The notes under the pieces: model-generated
The model's input: only the letters and a program-made list of their open reading frames with translations
Told to the model about the DNA's origin: nothing
Database searches by the model: none
Shown: in pieces, positions 17,539 through 25,717 of the stretch
How positions within the stretch are numbered: position 1 is the first letter of the stretch
Layout of the letters: each line of letters starts with the position of its first letter
Made by a program: the position numbers and the translations under genes
Origin: CAZEJK01 sp964512045
GTDB lineage: Bacteria; Acidobacteriota; Thermoanaerobaculia; Thermoanaerobaculales; Sulfomarinibacteraceae
DNA length: 29,497 nucleotides
Reading direction: 5' to 3'
NCBI GenBank assembly: GCA_964512045.1
Contig: CAZEJK010000042.1
Coordinates: 1-29,497 of the forward strand

Positions 17539-17780
17539 GTCTGATCGCGGCGCCGCACGTCGCGATGGCGCAACGCTGGTGCGAGGCGCCATGCAGTGCA
17601 ACGATTGAGGGGCACGCTCACATCAATGTCCTCGGAGACGTCGCGGGCGAGCCGGGACTGCCAAGTCGCTTGCCATTGAGCTCTGCCTCACCGCGTTGAC
17701 CGCTTGCCCGGCGTTACTCCTGCGAGGAACACCGTCGATGTGGTTGGCGCCGCTGGATGCTGATGTGGTGTCGCTGTGGC
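17539..17780. other. Intergenic region between convergent genes
   Basis: This 242-bp stretch separates the hybrid kinase from the cobalamin-binding gene, which faces it. Only weak dyads are seen, for example ATCGCG/CGCGAT at 17544-17566 with an 11-nt loop. No convincing gene or T-tract terminator was found. Confidence 0.4.
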
Positions 17781-18842
17781 TTACGCCGCGAAGAGCTTGC
17801 GGACGGTGGTGATGGCTGCCACCGCGTCCTCGGCGACGGCGTCGGCGCCGATCTCGGTGGCCAGCTCTGGCGCCATCCGGAAGGCGGCACCTCCGACCAC
17901 GATGCGCGGCCGGTCGGATGCGCGTTCTCGCACCGCCGCAACCAGCTCGGCGACCCGGGAGACGTTGAACAGCATGGTCGCTGAGATGCCGAGCAGGTCC
18001 GGATCGTGCTCGTCGATCGCGGCCAGGACCGCTGTCGAGGGCACGTTCGCGCCGAGGAAGCGGACGTCCCAGCCGTCGGCCTCGAGCATGTCGGCGACCA
18101 TGTTGGCGCCGAGCTGATGGGACTCGCCTTCGATTCCGGTGACCACCGCGCGGCCGCGCAGCTGGTCAGGGATCTCGATCTGTTCGTACAGGTTGGCCAG
18201 AACATACTGAGCCACTGCGGTCGCCAGGTGCTCGTCGGCAACGGTGATCTGGTTGTGCTCCCAGCGCCGTCCGACCTCGTACATCGCCTGCTGGATGATG
18301 TTGACATACACCTCGGCGATCGAGTCGCTTCGCCGTCGTGCCTCCACCACCACCGCGATCGCTGCGCGGCGGTTTCCACTCAAGATCGCCTGCTCGAACA
18401 GCTTCGCGTCGAGGCCTACCTCGTCTTTCGAGCTGTCGTCCTCGTTGCTCAGGGTGTCGCGACCGTACTGAAGGACCTCGAGCACCACGTCATCGTCGAG
18501 TCGTGCCGTCAGGGCAGCGGCGACGCGATCGAGTGACTCGAGGAGGACACTGCCAGGGACTCCTCGCGAGGTGAGGACGCGCTGGGTCCAGCGGACAAAG
18601 TCTGCAAACGCGTCGGGCGACCTTGCCGCTACCGCACTGGCGAGAAACTCGAGAGTGTATCCGAAGTCCTCGCGCGTTCGTTGGCGGGCCTTCGAATGCC
18701 GGGTCTCGAACTCTGGGTGGTCGCGAAAGTAGCTCTCGGTCAGTAACGTTGCCAGCTCGTCGCGGATCGTGGTGACGCGCTCGGCGATCTCGAGCCGCTG
18801 CTTGAGGGGCGTGTGGAGCAGTTTCGGCGTGGGAGAGGTCAT
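17781..18842 (-). CDS. CarH-like cobalamin-binding light-sensor protein without DNA-binding domain
   Basis: This 353-aa protein has a helical N-terminal part (about 1-140) of unknown fold, then a B12-binding helical cap and a Rossmann cobalamin domain. The cap carries the CarH photoreceptor signature W-x9-EH exactly (W194, E204, H205). The Rossmann part has E240-S-H242-x2-G245, then 41 residues to S287-x-T289, then 27 residues to G317-G318. This is the ExHxxG-x41-SxT-x24-28-GG cobalamin motif. H242 would be the lower and H205 the upper (light-state) ligand, as in Thermus CarH. CarH itself has a MerR-type helix-turn-helix at this end, and none is visible here, so output should go through a partner. 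Its start overlaps the stop of the upstream PAS gene (ATGA), implying co-translation. A non-photosensory corrinoid protein is the alternative. Confidence 0.85.
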   Translation of the reverse strand: MTSPTPKLLHTPLKQRLEIAERVTTIRDELATLLTESYFRDHPEFETRHSKARQRTREDFGYTLEFLASAVAARSPDAFADFVRWTQRVLTSRGVPGSVLLESLDRVAAALTARLDDDVVLEVLQYGRDTLSNEDDSSKDEVGLDAKLFEQAILSGNRRAAIAVVVEARRRSDSIAEVYVNIIQQAMYEVGRRWEHNQITVADEHLATAVAQYVLANLYEQIEIPDQLRGRAVVTGIEGESHQLGANMVADMLEADGWDVRFLGANVPSTAVLAAIDEHDPDLLGISATMLFNVSRVAELVAAVRERASDRPRIVVGGAAFRMAPELATEIGADAVAEDAVAAITTVRKLFAA

Positions 18843-19774
18843 TTCTTCTCAAGTCCCCAGTCGCTGCGCATTGTCTCCAAGCAGTCCGGGCACAGCCCGT
18901 GAGAGAGGAAGAGTGAGTTCCTCTTCAGGTAGTCGACCACTTGCTCCCAGCTGGAATCTCCCGTCTTCACCCGGCCACAGACCGTACAGATCGGCAGGAC
19001 CTCCTGGATCTTGCGCAGATGCCAGTACGACGTATCCAGCTCCTCGAGCGTCGCCTCGAGCTTTGCCCGGGCCTGCTCCAGTGCTTTCGCCTGCCGGGCC
19101 TTCTCGCGGGTCATGACGGTAAGCGAGTTGTTGAGCTCGAGCAGCTGCTGTTGGAGCGCTCGTTCCCGCTCATGGACGGGCTCACCGAACAGCAGGAGCT
19201 CGTCTTCGGTGGCCCCAATCTGACAGCGGAGGCTGTGCGGCGCCTGTGTCGTGTCAACGAAGTTCAGCAGCAGCTCCGAGACGTCTTTCTGCTCGAGATA
19301 CGCGCGCAGGGTGGCGGCGTCCGCTTCGGTGAGCAGCTCGTGGACAGGCTTGCCAGTGACGTGGCGTGCGTCGAGCTGGAGCAGCGTGGCCATCGCCTGA
19401 TTGCACTCTGTGACAACGCCATCGCGATGACCTCGCAGGAAGCAGACATCCTGGGCATGCGCAATGAATGTCTCGGTGAGATCGGCCGACGTGGAGCGCT
19501 CGGCGTGAGGATCGCCCGCGGTGTCCAGAACATCCATCGCCAGCACGGAGGAGCTGTCTTCGCGTTCGCAGCGATCCGCCCACTGTTGGGCCGACCTCTG
19601 CGTTCTCCAGTACGACAGCACGGCTGCCCGATCGTACGGTGCGGCGAGCAGGTCTGCTTGGACGCAGTCGGCGTCTCGGCTGGCCTCGGTCTGCAATGAT
19701 CTGGCCGTGCCGGCGTCTCCGATCGTGCAGAGAATCAGGTGCACGAGCCGCCCAGGCGTGAAAGCCCGAGCCAC
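18839..19774 (-). CDS. PAS / coiled-coil protein with C-terminal CxxC-CxxC module
   Basis: This is a 311-aa cytosolic protein. Residues about 1-90 form an unassigned N-terminal domain. Residues about 95-205 look like a PAS domain (FIAHAQDVCFLRG, then the ECNQAMATLLQLDA segment). About 205-258 is a long charged coiled coil. The C-terminus has C263-x2-C266 and C295-x2-C298 with a conserved W and SHGLCPDC between and around them, a zinc-ribbon-like module seen at the ends of many PAS and receiver proteins. No enzyme domain is visible. The start is uncertain: GTG at 19774 (chosen) or GTG at 19744, both downstream of an extended -10. The open frame reaches 20041, but that part precedes the promoter. 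Its stop overlaps the start of the CarH-like gene by 4 bp, so the two products are probably partners. Confidence 0.78.
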   Translation of the reverse strand: MARAFTPGRLVHLILCTIGDAGTARSLQTEASRDADCVQADLLAAPYDRAAVLSYWRTQRSAQQWADRCEREDSSSVLAMDVLDTAGDPHAERSTSADLTETFIAHAQDVCFLRGHRDGVVTECNQAMATLLQLDARHVTGKPVHELLTEADAATLRAYLEQKDVSELLLNFVDTTQAPHSLRCQIGATEDELLLFGEPVHERERALQQQLLELNNSLTVMTREKARQAKALEQARAKLEATLEELDTSYWHLRKIQEVLPICTVCGRVKTGDSSWEQVVDYLKRNSLFLSHGLCPDCLETMRSDWGLEKK

Positions 19775-19834
19775 ACGCTCGGTCCGGATCCCACGATCAT
19801 GGTTGGCAGCGGTCTGCGGACTAACACCAGGGAG

Positions 19835-19843
19835 AGTATAGCA
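19835..19843 (-). promoter_or_regulatory. Extended -10 promoter of the PAS/B12-sensor operon
   Basis: The minus strand reads TGC TATACT, a good extended -10. A TTGCTC lies 20 bp further upstream, too far for a standard -35. Transcription would start near 19828, about 54 nt before the GTG at 19774. Confidence 0.5.
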
Positions 19844-20027
19844 TCGAGGAGGTGACGATTGAGCAAAGCTCGCACCAAGGCGCGCGCGGACCGTGCCCGG
19901 CTCGAAGATGGGGTGGTCTTCGACGGTGCTCGACCGCGGGCTCTCGCAGGTGTAACGTGGTAGTGCGCACAGTATGCTGGGGATGATCATTTTGTTTCTT
20001 CCCAATGCCGACTGATGGAACCCCGGC
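19844..20027. other. Divergent regulatory region between PAS/B12 operon and hybrid kinase
   Basis: Besides the minus-strand -10 next to it, it has a possible plus-strand -10 TATGCT (19973-19978) and a short palindrome ATGATCAT (19983-19990). No riboswitch-like structure was recognised. Confidence 0.3.
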
Positions 20028-20041
20028 GAAGGAAACCACAC

Positions 20042-23000
20042 ATGAGGGATGCCTCGACTTTGGCCGGTCTTTCTGCGGTGCTGAGATGGGCACTGGCGGC
20101 TGCCGTGCTGCTTGTCATTGTGTTCGGGGGCTGGCTGATCGTCGTCGAACGTGGTCAGGAGCTGAGGACGGTCGAGGCCCGGCTCGAGTCGGTGGCGCAG
20201 CTCAAGGTCAGCCAGATCAGGGCGTGGTGCGAGGAGCGGATTGCGGACGCTGCGGTGCTAGCCGAGTGGGAGGCGTTGCGTCGGGATGCCCGCGCGCTGA
20301 TCGAACGAGACGACCTCGAGGCTGCGTCCGAGCTGCTGCGCAGGATGCAGAGTGTCGCCGACCACTACGGCTACCACGATCTGATGCTGGCGGATCCGTC
20401 CGGTCGGGTGTGGTTGAGCCTCAGCGGGCTGGACGGCGGTGCGGAGGCGCCGGCGCTGGTGGCTGCCCTCGTCGGGAGCGGCTCGCGCACGCCGGGCCTG
20501 TCGCCGATGCACTCGGGCGACCTCTACCCGTTTCCACATATCTCGGTGGTGACGCCTCTCTCTGACTCTGTGGACGACGAGCGATCGTTTGCGGTGCTGA
20601 TTCTTGTTAGCGACGCGGAGCAGTTTCTCTACCCGTTGATCCAGACGTGGCCGGTGCCGACCGAGACTGCCGAGACGCTGCTGGTCCGCCGGGACGGCGA
20701 TCACGTGCTGTTTCTCAACGACCTTCGCCACCGCGACGGTGCTGCGCTGGAGCTGCAGATCCCGATGTCTCGACGCGATCTGCCGGCGGTGATGGCGGTA
20801 TCGGGAACCCATGGCGTGGTGCAGGGACGCGACTACCGCGGCGAGCAGGTCGTTGCGTATACCGCTCCGGTGCCGGGGACGTCATGGTTCCTGGTCTCGA
20901 AGATGGACCGGTCGGAGGCGTTGTCGGCCTGGCGGTCTCGGGCGCGCTGGATCGTGTTGCTGATGGTGGGGGCGACGGCGCTGATCGGCGTTGGGGGCCT
21001 GGCGTTGCACCAAAACGAGAAGCGGCGCCATCTCTGGGCGCGGTACCGTGAGGAGGCCCGCCTCCGGCAAGCCGCCGAGCAGGCACGGGTGACGTTGGAG
21101 GCCATCGGCGACGGAGTGATCGCCACTGATGATGACGGCTCCATCGAGCTGATGAACCCGGTGGCGGAGATGCTGACGGGCTGGCACCAGGATGAGGCTG
21201 TCGGCACGCCGTTGGAAGCGGTCTTCCGAATCGTCAATGAGGAGACGAGAGAGCCCGTGGAGGCGCCGGTGAGACGTGTGCTCGACGAGGGCACGGTCGT
21301 TGGGTTGGCGAATCATACGCTCTTGATCCGTCGTGATGGTGTCGAGATACCGATCGCCGACAGCGGCGCACCGATCCCGGGGCCCGATGGCGAGACCACC
21401 GGCGTGGTGCTCGTGTTTCGTGACCAGACCGAGGAGCGTCTGAACCAGCGGTTGGTCCGGAGCCGGCTGAACCTGATTGAGCACGCGCAGCGACACAGCC
21501 TCGACGAGCTGCTGTCGCGGGCGCTGGATGAGGTGGCGACGCTGCTTGGCAGCCAGATCGGCGTGTACAGGTTCCTCGACGTTGATGAACGCACCGTCAC
21601 GATGGAGGAGCGCTTCAGTCGCGCGGACGACGTCCGATCGAGTGATATGGACCAGCTCGAGGCGTGGGGCGAGTGTGTCCGCCAGCGGCGCCCTGTGCGA
21701 ATCAACGGTCCAGGCGACTGGCCCGGAGGCGACCGGTCTGAGCCGGACATGCCGTTCACTCGCACTCTCGGCGTGCCGGTCCTCCGTAATGACCGCGTCG
21801 TGGCGGCGTTGGGGGTCGGCGGTAAGAACGCAGGCTACACTGACACGGATATGGCAACCGCGGTCTTCCTCGCCGACGTGACGTGGGAGATCGTCGAACG
21901 GAAGCGGGCTCAGGAAGAGCTGGTGGAGCGCACTGCGTTTCATCGGGCGCTCATTGAGGCCTCTCCGCTGCCTCTGTTCAGCTTGACGCCCGATGGCATT
22001 GTGGAGTTCTGGAACCGAGCGGCGGAGCGCTTGTTTGGATGGAGCGCGGAGGAGGCGGTGGGGCGCCTGCTGCCGATCGTGCCGGAGGACACGCTCGAGG
22101 AGTTTGCGCGGCTGCGGGGTCGGGTGATGGAGGGTGAGCCGGTCTCCGGTGTCGAGGTGACCCGCAGGAAAAGGAACGGCGAGGCGGTCGAGCTGCGCCT
22201 GTTTACGGCGCCGGTACGCGATGAGTCCGGCCGGTCGGTCGGGATCATGGCGGCTGCCGAAGATCTGACGGCCGAGCGCGAGGCCGCAGCCGAGCTCAGG
22301 GAGAGCGAGGAGCGGTTCCGCCACCTGTTCGAGCACTCGCCTGTCGGCATCAGCATGACCAGCCCCGACGGTACTGTCCACGGCAACAGTGCGTACTACC
22401 GGATGATGGGCTACGAGGAGGCGCCAGGTGCGCTCAGCTGGGCCGACATCACCCACCCTGACGACGTCGAGGAGAGTCGCAAGATCGTCAGCTCGCTGGT
22501 TGCCGGTGAGCGGAGCACGGCTCGCTTCGTCAAGCGGTACATCCACCGGTCGGGCGGTGTGCTGTGGGCCGATGTCTCCGTCGTGCTGCGTCGCGACTCT
22601 GCGGGCCAGCCGATGTACTTCCTGACCATCGTCCTGGAGATCACCGAGCAGCGAGCGCTTCAGGAACAGCTGCTCCAGTCGCAGAAGATGGAGTCGGTCG
22701 GCCGGCTTGCCGGCGGAGTGGCGCACGACTTCAACAACATGCTCGGAGTCATCATCGGCCGGGCCGAGATGCGGCTGCGGCAGCTGGCGCCGGACGACCC
22801 GAACCGGGCGACCCTGGAGACCATCTTGAACGCGGCCAACCGGTCGGCCGACCTGACTCGGCAGCTCCTGGCGTTTGCGCGCAAGCAGACCATTGCGCCG
22901 AAGGTGCTCGATCTCAACGAGACCGTGGAGGGTCTCTTGAAGATGCTCCGCCGGCTTATCGGCGAGGACATCGATCTGGTGTGGCAGCCCGGCAAAGCTC

Positions 23001-23812
23001 CCCGCCCGGTGTACATGGACCCGGGTCAGCTGGACCAGATCCTGGTCAATCTCTGTGTGAACGCTCGCGACGCCATCGGGGGGGTCGGTAAGATCACCAT
23101 CGAGTCGGGATATGTCGAGGTAGACGCAGAGTACTGCGCGATTCACGCCGACGCTCGTCCAGGGGAGTACGTGCTGCTGGCGGTCAGCGATGATGGTTGC
23201 GGCATGGAGGCGGCGACCCGTGTCCAGGTGTTCGAGCCGTTCTTCACGACCAAGCAGGAGGGCGAAGGCACGGGTCTCGGTCTGTCGACCGTGTTTGGTA
23301 TTGTCCGGCAGAACGACGGCTTCATCAATGTCTACAGCGAGCCAGAGCAGGGAAGCACATTTCGCATCTACATCCCATGTCACGGCGCAGAGGATGTTGC
23401 GAGATCAGATGTACCGGTCATCGAGATTCCGCATGGGCGCGGGGAGGCCGTGCTGTTGGTCGAGGACGAGCCGTCGCTGCTGGAGATGACACAGAGCGTG
23501 CTCGAGGAGCTGGGATATGAGGTGATTCCGGTTGGCGATCCCGAAGCGGCGTTGGCCGCTTTCGAGTCGAGGGACACGCGCGTCGACCTGCTTGTCACAG
23601 ACGTGGTCATGCCAGGCATGAACGGGAAGGAGCTGAGCGAGAGGCTGCAGGAGGCGAGAACGCAGCTCAAGGTCCTGTTCATGTCCGGCTACACCAGCAA
23701 CTCCATCGTCCACCACGGGGTGCTCGATCCCGGCGTCCACTTCATCCAGAAGCCGTTCTCGATGTACGAGCTCGCGCTGAAGGTCCGCGAGGTCCTTCAC
23801 AACACCGCGTGA
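20042..23812 (+). CDS. Membrane hybrid histidine kinase with PAS-GAF-PAS-PAS sensor
   Basis: This hybrid kinase is 1256 aa. Membrane helix 1 (about 12-38) and helix 2 (about 301-323) enclose a periplasmic domain of about 260 residues, probably Cache-like. Then come PAS (345-466), GAF (480-620, with GECVRQRRPV and LGVGGKN), PAS (630-746), PAS (753-873), HisKA with VAHDFNN (H895), HATPase (NLCVNARDAI, DDGCGM, GTGLGLSTV) and receiver (D1187 in LLVTDVVMPG, then FIQKPFS). The ATG at 20042 follows GAAGGA with suitable spacing. The upstream ATG at 20015 has no such site. The kinase-receiver core differs from that of the kinase at 13093-17538 at only about 21 of 136 aligned residues around HisKA, so they are close paralogues with different sensor parts. 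Confidence 0.92.
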   Translation: MRDASTLAGLSAVLRWALAAAVLLVIVFGGWLIVVERGQELRTVEARLESVAQLKVSQIRAWCEERIADAAVLAEWEALRRDARALIERDDLEAASELLRRMQSVADHYGYHDLMLADPSGRVWLSLSGLDGGAEAPALVAALVGSGSRTPGLSPMHSGDLYPFPHISVVTPLSDSVDDERSFAVLILVSDAEQFLYPLIQTWPVPTETAETLLVRRDGDHVLFLNDLRHRDGAALELQIPMSRRDLPAVMAVSGTHGVVQGRDYRGEQVVAYTAPVPGTSWFLVSKMDRSEALSAWRSRARWIVLLMVGATALIGVGGLALHQNEKRRHLWARYREEARLRQAAEQARVTLEAIGDGVIATDDDGSIELMNPVAEMLTGWHQDEAVGTPLEAVFRIVNEETREPVEAPVRRVLDEGTVVGLANHTLLIRRDGVEIPIADSGAPIPGPDGETTGVVLVFRDQTEERLNQRLVRSRLNLIEHAQRHSLDELLSRALDEVATLLGSQIGVYRFLDVDERTVTMEERFSRADDVRSSDMDQLEAWGECVRQRRPVRINGPGDWPGGDRSEPDMPFTRTLGVPVLRNDRVVAALGVGGKNAGYTDTDMATAVFLADVTWEIVERKRAQEELVERTAFHRALIEASPLPLFSLTPDGIVEFWNRAAERLFGWSAEEAVGRLLPIVPEDTLEEFARLRGRVMEGEPVSGVEVTRRKRNGEAVELRLFTAPVRDESGRSVGIMAAAEDLTAEREAAAELRESEERFRHLFEHSPVGISMTSPDGTVHGNSAYYRMMGYEEAPGALSWADITHPDDVEESRKIVSSLVAGERSTARFVKRYIHRSGGVLWADVSVVLRRDSAGQPMYFLTIVLEITEQRALQEQLLQSQKMESVGRLAGGVAHDFNNMLGVIIGRAEMRLRQLAPDDPNRATLETILNAANRSADLTRQLLAFARKQTIAPKVLDLNETVEGLLKMLRRLIGEDIDLVWQPGKAPRPVYMDPGQLDQILVNLCVNARDAIGGVGKITIESGYVEVDAEYCAIHADARPGEYVLLAVSDDGCGMEAATRVQVFEPFFTTKQEGEGTGLGLSTVFGIVRQNDGFINVYSEPEQGSTFRIYIPCHGAEDVARSDVPVIEIPHGRGEAVLLVEDEPSLLEMTQSVLEELGYEVIPVGDPEAALAAFESRDTRVDLLVTDVVMPGMNGKELSERLQEARTQLKVLFMSGYTSNSIVHHGVLDPGVHFIQKPFSMYELALKVREVLHNTA

Positions 23813-23914
23813 GGCGCCTCGGTCTCTGTCACGAGCAGCTCGTTGCCGGCTCGCAGAAGCGATCGTTTGGCGGACGTCCGGAGGTTGAGAAGGAGGCGGT
23901 CGTGACTGTGCGAC

Positions 23915-23923
23915 TGGTATGAT
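23915..23923 (+). promoter_or_regulatory. Extended -10 promoter implying a leaderless transcript
   Basis: TGG TATGAT ends only 6 nt before the GTG at 23930. Transcription would therefore start at or next to the start codon. A GGAGG at 23892-23896 is too far upstream to act as a ribosome site. Confidence 0.45.
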
Positions 23924-23929
23924 CGGAAC

Positions 23930-25654
23930 GTGACGACTCGATCGCAGGACGTGGACGAGCGTGGAGGTAGGATCCGCGCGCTGGTCCTTCTGCGGCTCAC
24001 GCTCGTTGTAGCCACAGGCTACCTGCTGATCGCTGAGCTGGGAGCGGAGGGGTTTCCGTGGCAGCTTGCCGCGCTCCTCGGCGTGGCAGCGCTGTCCAAC
24101 CTCGTGTTCACGATCGTTCCAGACCGGTGGCTCGACTCATCGTTGCTCTCGGGCGGCCTGATTCTGTTCGACACGCTGGCCATCACTGTAGCGCTGGTGT
24201 ACAGCGGACGGTTCACCACCGAGTTCTTCTTCCTCTACTTCTTTATCCTGATCGTCGCTGCAATCGGCGAGAACCTGCGCCTGATCGTGCTCGGTGCGGT
24301 CGTGATCTGTATCAGCTACCTCGCGTTCCTGGTGCATCGGGAAGGCGTCTCCGCGGTGTGGTCGGTGTCGGCTCTGGTCCGTATTCCGTTTCTGTTCACC
24401 GTCGCGTCGTTCTACGGGTACCTGGTGGATCGTCTCCGGCGTGAGCGTGAGGTGATGTGGGAGGAGCAGCGGATCGTGGAGCGGTTGCGTGAGCACCAGC
24501 AGACCCTCGAGCAGACCAACCGGCGTCTCGAGAACGAGGTCTCGGAGAGGATGCAGGCGGAAGAGGCGCTGCTGAAAGCCAACGTGGAGCTGCAGCGCCT
24601 TGCCGATCTCAAGACCGCGTTCGTGTCAACAGTCTCCCACGAGCTTCGGACGCCGTTGACGGCCATCAAGAACGCGGTCTCCCTCTTGGGTCGCTCCCCG
24701 AAGCTGACCGGGGATGGTCGAGAAGGCCGATTCATCGAGATCATCCAAACCAACACGGAGCGACAGCTGGCGATTATCGGTGACCTGTTGGACCTCTCGA
24801 AGATCGAAGCAGGGAAGTTCCCTGTGGAGTGCAGCACGGTGGAGATCGGTCCGTTGATCGAGGGCCTGCTGTCCTCCTATGAGGCGCTGAGCAACAACAA
24901 CGGTTTAGAGCTTGTCCTCGATATCGAGAACGGGCTGCCGCCCGTGTGGGTCGATGCACAGCGGGTGGAGCAGGTGATCACGAACCTGTTGAGCAACGCC
25001 CTGAAGTTCTCGCCATCGGGTACCGAGGTATTCGTCCGAGCTGCCCTGCGGTCGAGTGACGAGGTCGAGATCACTGTTCGTGACGAAGGGATCGGGCTGG
25101 CCGAGGAAGATCGAGAGAAGATCTTCGAGCCGTTCTACCAGGTTGGCGATGCGGTGACGGGAAAGACGAAGGGGACCGGTCTCGGTCTGCCGATATCGCG
25201 CGATCTGGTTCGTGCGCATGGAGGTGATCTGTGGGTGGAGAGTACGTTGGGCGTTGGGAGTACCTTTGCTCTGACGTTGCCCGTGGATAGCTCTGCAGGA
25301 CGGGAGCGTGTTGCGCTTGAGAACGCGGTTCGCGAGGCGCGGTCCTACCCGTTCTTCGCATTGCTGGTGGTTCGGCCAAACAACGATGCGGCCGTTGCAA
25401 AGGTTGCAGAGACCCTGGGGCTATTGATGCCCCGCTCCAGTGATCGGGTGATCGCGCAGCCAGCGCTCGGTCAGATCGTGCTGCTGCTCTTGGGAACGGG
25501 AGCTTCTGGCGGGAAGGTGGTTGCTGGGCGGCTCGAGAGGCGGCTCGAGGAGGCCGGTCGTTCGGCAGCTGTCGCGGGGCCGGCAGTGTACCCCGATGCG
25601 GGCGTTTTCGGCGGCCAGCTGATCGCCGCGGCATTGGGCGCCCGAAGAGTGTGA
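23930..25654 (+). CDS. Membrane histidine kinase with degenerate GGDEF-like C-terminus
   Basis: This 574-aa kinase starts with GTG. Residues about 14-170 contain five to six hydrophobic helices, a membrane-embedded sensor of MASE type. A coiled coil (about 170-215) leads to HisKA with SHELRTPL (H237) and a HATPase domain (N box NLLSNALKFSPSG, DEGIGL, FEPFYQ, GTGLGLPIS). An extra C-terminal part of about 100 residues (470-572) has the order of a GGDEF fold: PFFALLVV, then a RSSDRVI segment, LGQIVLLLLGT where GGDEF would sit, VAGRLERRL, AVYPDAG and a final LIAAAL helix. The GG[DE]EF catalytic loop is absent, so it is probably a binding or regulatory domain (inference). The next gene encodes a receiver protein 63 bp downstream, a likely partner. 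Confidence 0.88.
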   Translation: MTTRSQDVDERGGRIRALVLLRLTLVVATGYLLIAELGAEGFPWQLAALLGVAALSNLVFTIVPDRWLDSSLLSGGLILFDTLAITVALVYSGRFTTEFFFLYFFILIVAAIGENLRLIVLGAVVICISYLAFLVHREGVSAVWSVSALVRIPFLFTVASFYGYLVDRLRREREVMWEEQRIVERLREHQQTLEQTNRRLENEVSERMQAEEALLKANVELQRLADLKTAFVSTVSHELRTPLTAIKNAVSLLGRSPKLTGDGREGRFIEIIQTNTERQLAIIGDLLDLSKIEAGKFPVECSTVEIGPLIEGLLSSYEALSNNNGLELVLDIENGLPPVWVDAQRVEQVITNLLSNALKFSPSGTEVFVRAALRSSDEVEITVRDEGIGLAEEDREKIFEPFYQVGDAVTGKTKGTGLGLPISRDLVRAHGGDLWVESTLGVGSTFALTLPVDSSAGRERVALENAVREARSYPFFALLVVRPNNDAAVAKVAETLGLLMPRSSDRVIAQPALGQIVLLLLGTGASGGKVVAGRLERRLEEAGRSAAVAGPAVYPDAGVFGGQLIAAALGARRV

Positions 25655-25660
25655 GCACGC

Positions 25661-25666
25661 TACAAT
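25661..25666 (+). promoter_or_regulatory. Possible -10 element before the response regulator
   Basis: TACAAT lies 51 bp before the GTG at 25718. A TTGGGC upstream is spaced 21 bp, which is too long. It may give an internal promoter separating the receiver gene from the kinase. Confidence 0.35.
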
Positions 25667-25707
25667 GAGGCGTGCCAGGCACCGAGGTGCTGCTGTGGGG
25701 CGAGATT

Positions 25708-25715
25708 GGAGGAGA
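25708..25715 (+). promoter_or_regulatory. Ribosome binding site fixing the GTG start at 25718
   Basis: GGAGGAGA is a near-perfect Shine-Dalgarno. Its GGAGG core ends 5 nt before GTG, which rules out the TTG start at 25706 that would overlap it. Confidence 0.7.
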
Positions 25716-25717
25716 CG

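Noticed and set aside
17544..17566. Terminator hairpin behind the EvgS-like kinase
   Set aside because: The stem is only 6 bp with an 11-nt loop and no T-tract.
19775..20041. N-terminal extension of the PAS/CxxC protein to 20041
   Set aside because: It would start inside the divergent kinase gene and runs through the extended -10 at 19835-19843.
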